A DNA stretch of 10,000 nucleotides from Chiua virens (Eukaryota; Basidiomycota; Agaricomycetes; Boletales; Boletaceae), in assembly GCA_019787685.1 (NCBI GenBank), contig JAHNUO010000103.1:1-10000 (forward strand), written 5' to 3'. The translations under genes and the position numbers were made by a program. A model generated the notes under the pieces. That model saw only the letters and a list, made by a program, of their open reading frames with translations. It was not told where the DNA came from and searched no databases. This document shows positions 7,575 through 10,000 of the stretch, in pieces. Numbering within the stretch: the first letter of the stretch is position 1; every line of letters starts with the position of its first letter.

Positions 7575-7660
7575 AATTGTTTAGTGAGGTCTCCGGACGT
7601 GATCGCTGCGACCCTCGTGTGTTGCAGTTGCTTTACAGAAGTTGACCGAACTTGGTTATT

Positions 7661-7717
<57 letters not shown>

Positions 7718-7718
7718 G
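5712..7718 (+). rRNA. 18S (small subunit) rRNA, complete
   Basis: Full small-subunit rRNA of the 40S ribosome. The 5' end matches the universal start CTGGTTGATCCTGCCAG (5715-5731). Other universal blocks are GTGCCAGCAGCCGCGGTAA (6289-6307), AATTGACGGAAGGGCACCAC near 6951-6970, GGCTGCACGCGCGCTACAAT (7371-7390), TTGTACACACCGCCCGTCGC near 7543-7562, and the 3' tail GAACCTGCGGAAGGATCATT (7698-7717). The length, about 2007 nt, exceeds the ~1.8 kb usual in animals; the excess lies mainly in V7 (about 7143-7340), with a long V4 (about 6365-6560). The core appears intact with no intron. The sequence looks arthropod, most like crustacean, by recall. Ends are accurate to about 1-2 nt: the 5' end is usually TACCTGG and here reads ATTCTGG. 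Confidence 0.98.
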
Positions 7719-9070
7719 ATTTATTTCGTATTTGAACGCATACACCGGCCGCTGGCCGAGAGAGATGTTCGTCTCGCATTTTGAACGCATACCCACCGGG
7801 TGCACGTGCTGCCTTGATTTCAGTGCGCTGTAGCCGAGCCTATTGCTCTTTGTGCGCTGTGTCTTTGACTGCCCTCGACGGAGCGCGATACACAGGATAG
7901 TAGCAATTTGATATAATGCAACGAACTCTCGACCATTGCCATGCCGATACCAGGCGTGTTGCAACCACCGGACGTATTCGCATAATGGGCTTTAGCGAGC
8001 TCGCCGTGATGCGTCCCAAAGCCTCCCCTTTGGCATTCACATAGTCCGTCTGGCGCCGTGAATATGGGAAGAAACACTTTTGTTTGCATTTATGAAAATC
8101 CCCGGTGCGCTAACACCTTCAAGCCGAACAGGACTGTGCATTGCGCACAGTTGTTTTAATAGGATAGGGGATTCATTTGAGATAACTCTCAAGCAGAATA
8201 TACTCCATTCTTGTAGTGGAAGTGAAGAATAACATATTAGCAATCCTATGCTTTTCCTGCTATTGCATGTCGGTTACGTTTTGTTTGCAGTGTGATGTTT
8301 GCTCTTCTCTGTTTCGTTGGTGCGGTCTTAGGCAATTGTGTCGTGAAAAACACAGTTATACCGCGGTATTTTGAGTGCTTTAAAAGAGAGGAGTGTAATA
8401 TGCACACACCCGGCATTAGTGATGGTGATGGAGGGCATCTGGATTAACCAACGCACCACTGGCACTTATCGGATACGGCAAGAATTACCGTTGACAAAAG
8501 GACAGCTGTGCACTGTTTGTTGCAAAGCGGACTGCTGATTGGGCTCTTCATGGCCTTAGGCAATGCCTTCGCACTGGATTCGAAGCAAACAATTATACCA
8601 TATTTGAATAAGCATGACCGTGAGCGCAGACCAATGTTGTTTTTTTGGTCTATGTCATTTGTTGTACATGGTCGTCGACAATTGTTTGTGGGTGAGATTC
8701 TTTGGGTTGGCGTTATGCCATATCATTGCGAGTGTGGTCTTTTGACAACTGCAATTGGATATGTAACATTATGCCACTGATTGTTAGAATGGTCTCGACT
8801 ATCAATCGGACGGACATCCGAATTGATTATACCATCTCGTAGGTGTGGCCATTGACAAGTGTACATATTGGTTCAGTTATACCACGGAGTTGAGTGCGTT
8901 AAAGCCCATCTCAGTCTGCTCAACAGTAGTATAGTGCGTCCGTTATTCGTCCGAGAAAGTGTGTTAAGCTGGCTGCGGTTTGAGATTTCGTAAATCGTGG
9001 ACTCACAAGGATTAACTGCTTGCAATCCTTGCCGCGTGATATGTTCTTTTCGTTACCAAACAATTATTCA
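7719..9070 (+). other. Internal transcribed spacer 1 (ITS1)
   Basis: Spacer of about 1350 nt between 18S and 5.8S, removed during precursor processing; this is long for an animal ITS1. Visible structures include CGGCC-GCT-GGCCG (7746-7758), CGAGA with TCTCG (7757-7761, 7772-7776), a 7-bp hairpin ACTGTGC/GCACAGT (8133-8151), TTGAGA-TAAC-TCTCAA (8177-8192) and the 12-bp palindrome ATACCGCGGTAT (8358-8369). Four TTATACC motifs lie between 8356 and 8883. A ~49-bp duplication at the 5' end carries a piece identical to 5.8S. The 90-codon open frame at 8508-8780 is judged to be chance. Confidence 0.92.
7729..7800 (+). repeat. Two-copy ITS1 repeat containing a 5.8S-like 12-15-mer
   Basis: TTTGAACGCATA occurs at 7731-7742 and 7780-7791, 49 bp apart, each followed shortly by ACCGG. 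The same 12 bases occur in 5.8S at 9167-9178. For the second copy the exact match extends to 15 bases (CATTTTGAACGCATA; 7777-7791 and 9164-9178). The origin may be a partial 5.8S duplication or gene conversion patch. Confidence 0.7.
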
Positions 9071-9241
9071 AACCCTAAGCGGGGGATCACTTGGCTCGTG
9101 GGTCGATGAAGAACGCAGCAAACTGCGTGCTGACATGTGAACTGCAGGACACATGAACATCGACATTTTGAACGCATATTGCGGTCCATACTGACTAGTT
9201 TCCTAACCGAAGCTGTATGGACCACACATGGTTGAGGGTCG
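9071..9241 (+). rRNA. 5.8S rRNA, complete
   Basis: 5.8S rRNA, which pairs with the 28S 5' end in the large subunit. Conserved blocks are AACCCTAAGCGG at the start, GGATCACTTGGCTCGTGGG, TCGATGAAGAACGCAGC, CATCGACATTTTGAACGCAT and TTGCGG, ending at GGTTGAGGGTCG. The core closely resembles arthropod 5.8S. Length is about 171 nt against the usual 153-160. The excess is in the 3' hairpin, where GGTCCATAC (9183-9191) pairs with GTATGGACC (9215-9223) around a 23-nt loop. Ends are placed by homology and may shift by a few bases. Confidence 0.95.
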
Positions 9242-9790
9242 TTAGTTTATGCTAACTGAATTGCTTTTCGCTAACGCGTCTAGCTACATCATGAGGCGTT
9301 GTCAGCCTTCAGTGCGCTGACATCCCTTGAATATACCTCTGGTACACAATCCTTGTATTGTGAAGTGCTCGTTTTTATCAAAGAAAACAGATAATTGGAT
9401 CACGGTGTCTGAATGGAAACGTGTCGCCGCCACGCTTGTCCGTGTGCGTGCGCTCGCCCCCATTGTGCGTGTGCAGAGAACATCTGAGTGAGACTAGTAA
9501 TGAAATTGATATAAGCGTTTAAACGTAATAGTTTTCGCATTTGAATGCACAAAGAACGTCTCTCTATGCTCGGGTAATGCGTAAATTCTCTAATCATGTT
9601 GCAGTGTGCGGGTGTGTCGTACGGACCGGTGCAAGTGTGTGTGCCAGCGTGTAAAGCATTCGTTTCGTCTCAGGTCACCACTGCGTAATGATTCAATTTG
9701 TCTAATGCGATAATTTTCTGCGATGGGAACTCTGCGTTGAAAGCACTTCAAACCAAACAATACTTGTGAATTTGCAAACAACCTATAAAG
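9242..9790 (+). other. Internal transcribed spacer 2 (ITS2)
   Basis: Spacer of about 549 nt between 5.8S and 28S, removed during processing. Clear hairpins are TGTCAGC/GCTGACA (9300-9306 with 9316-9322) and CACAAT/ATTGTG (9345-9350 with 9357-9362). The first contains TTCAGTGCGCTG, a 12-mer also present in ITS1 (7819-7830). A GTGYG-rich patch lies at 9420-9480. Short open frames on the - strand here are chance. Confidence 0.92.
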
Positions 9791-10000
9791 CGACCTCAAC
9801 TCATGTGAGACTACTCCCTGAATTTAAGCATATTAATGAGGGAAGGAAAAGAAATTAACCAAGATTCCTTTAGTAGCGGCGAGCGAAACAGGAAAAGCCC
9901 AGCACTAAGTCCTCCGGTCGTTCTGGCCGGTAGGAGATGCAGTGTATGGAAAGTCTATTATCTTATGCGACGGTAGTACGTTCAAGTCCATCTTGAATGG
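9791..10000 (+). rRNA. 28S (large subunit) rRNA, 5' end, partial
   Basis: Start of the next large-subunit gene. It begins near CGACCTCA, where 5.8S pairs with 28S, and continues with CCTGAATTTAAGCATATTA, GGAAGGAAAAGAAATTAACC, TAGTAGCGGCGAGCGAAACA and AAAAGCCCAGCAC, the hallmark 5' block of animal 28S. Bases flanking TTAAGCATATTA differ from the common form on both sides (CTCCC before, GAGGG after) in a way that could keep pairing. The gene runs off the window, and the D1 region is only partly included. Confidence 0.95.

Noticed and set aside
5712..7718. Nematode or flatworm origin, suggested by some 18S and 28S strings
   Set aside because: Those strings are shared widely among animals; the 5.8S core and 18S 3' tail fit arthropods better. 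This is from memory and not a search result.
6093..7784. Frames on both strands within 18S
   Set aside because: They overlap strongly conserved rRNA sequence and are shadows of it.
8508..8780. 90-codon frame in ITS1 with a hydrophobic N-terminus resembling a signal peptide
   Set aside because: It lies wholly within ITS1 of a Pol I transcript, has no recognisable domain, and frames of this length are expected by chance here.

Overview
This window is one stretch of a eukaryotic nuclear ribosomal DNA repeat. It runs from the 3' end of one 28S rRNA gene, across the whole intergenic spacer, through 18S, ITS1, 5.8S and ITS2, into the first ~210 bases of the next 28S gene. All rRNA genes are on the + strand. 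I find no protein-coding gene that I would defend.

Organism: the 18S and 5.8S cores are metazoan. Several stretches look arthropod, and most like crustacean rDNA as I remember it: the 5.8S segment around 9131-9178, the 18S tail around 7585-7670 and the 18S block around 6845-6900. The ~2.0 kb 18S, with enlarged V4 and V7 regions, fits a malacostracan such as an isopod or amphipod. That placement is recall and inference; a database search of the 18S would settle it.

Layout: 28S 3' end (1-362); a G-rich then GT-skewed proximal spacer with a hairpin, a G-quadruplex motif and a 44-bp-spaced repeat (363-603); tandem array A, eight units of ~161 bp (about 604-1926); mostly unique spacer holding a tRNA-derived poly(A)-tailed relic, a short hairpin, a duplicated ~163-190 bp segment and a CA microsatellite (1927-3181); tandem array B, about 24 units of ~74-75 bp, each carrying the same stem-loop (about 3182-4935); a short non-repetitive segment with a diverged array-B copy and a candidate RNA polymerase I promoter (4936-5065); a presumed 5' external transcribed spacer with three ~54-bp repeats (to 5711); 18S (5712-7718); ITS1 (7719-9070, unusually long); 5.8S (9071-9241, with an extended hairpin); ITS2 (9242-9790); 28S 5' end (9791 onward).

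How the parts work together: RNA polymerase I would start near 5060 and make one precursor carrying 18S, 5.8S and 28S, which is cut at the spacers. It would end downstream of the 28S 3' end, probably within the spacer around 363-603. The two arrays are the usual place for spacer enhancers, spacer promoters and replication-fork barriers, but which job either does cannot be read from sequence alone. The most unusual signals are the stem-loop kept in array B with a promoter-proximal variant, the G-quadruplex motif just past 28S, an exact 15-nt piece of 5.8S inside ITS1, and a strand-biased TTATACC motif in the spacers.
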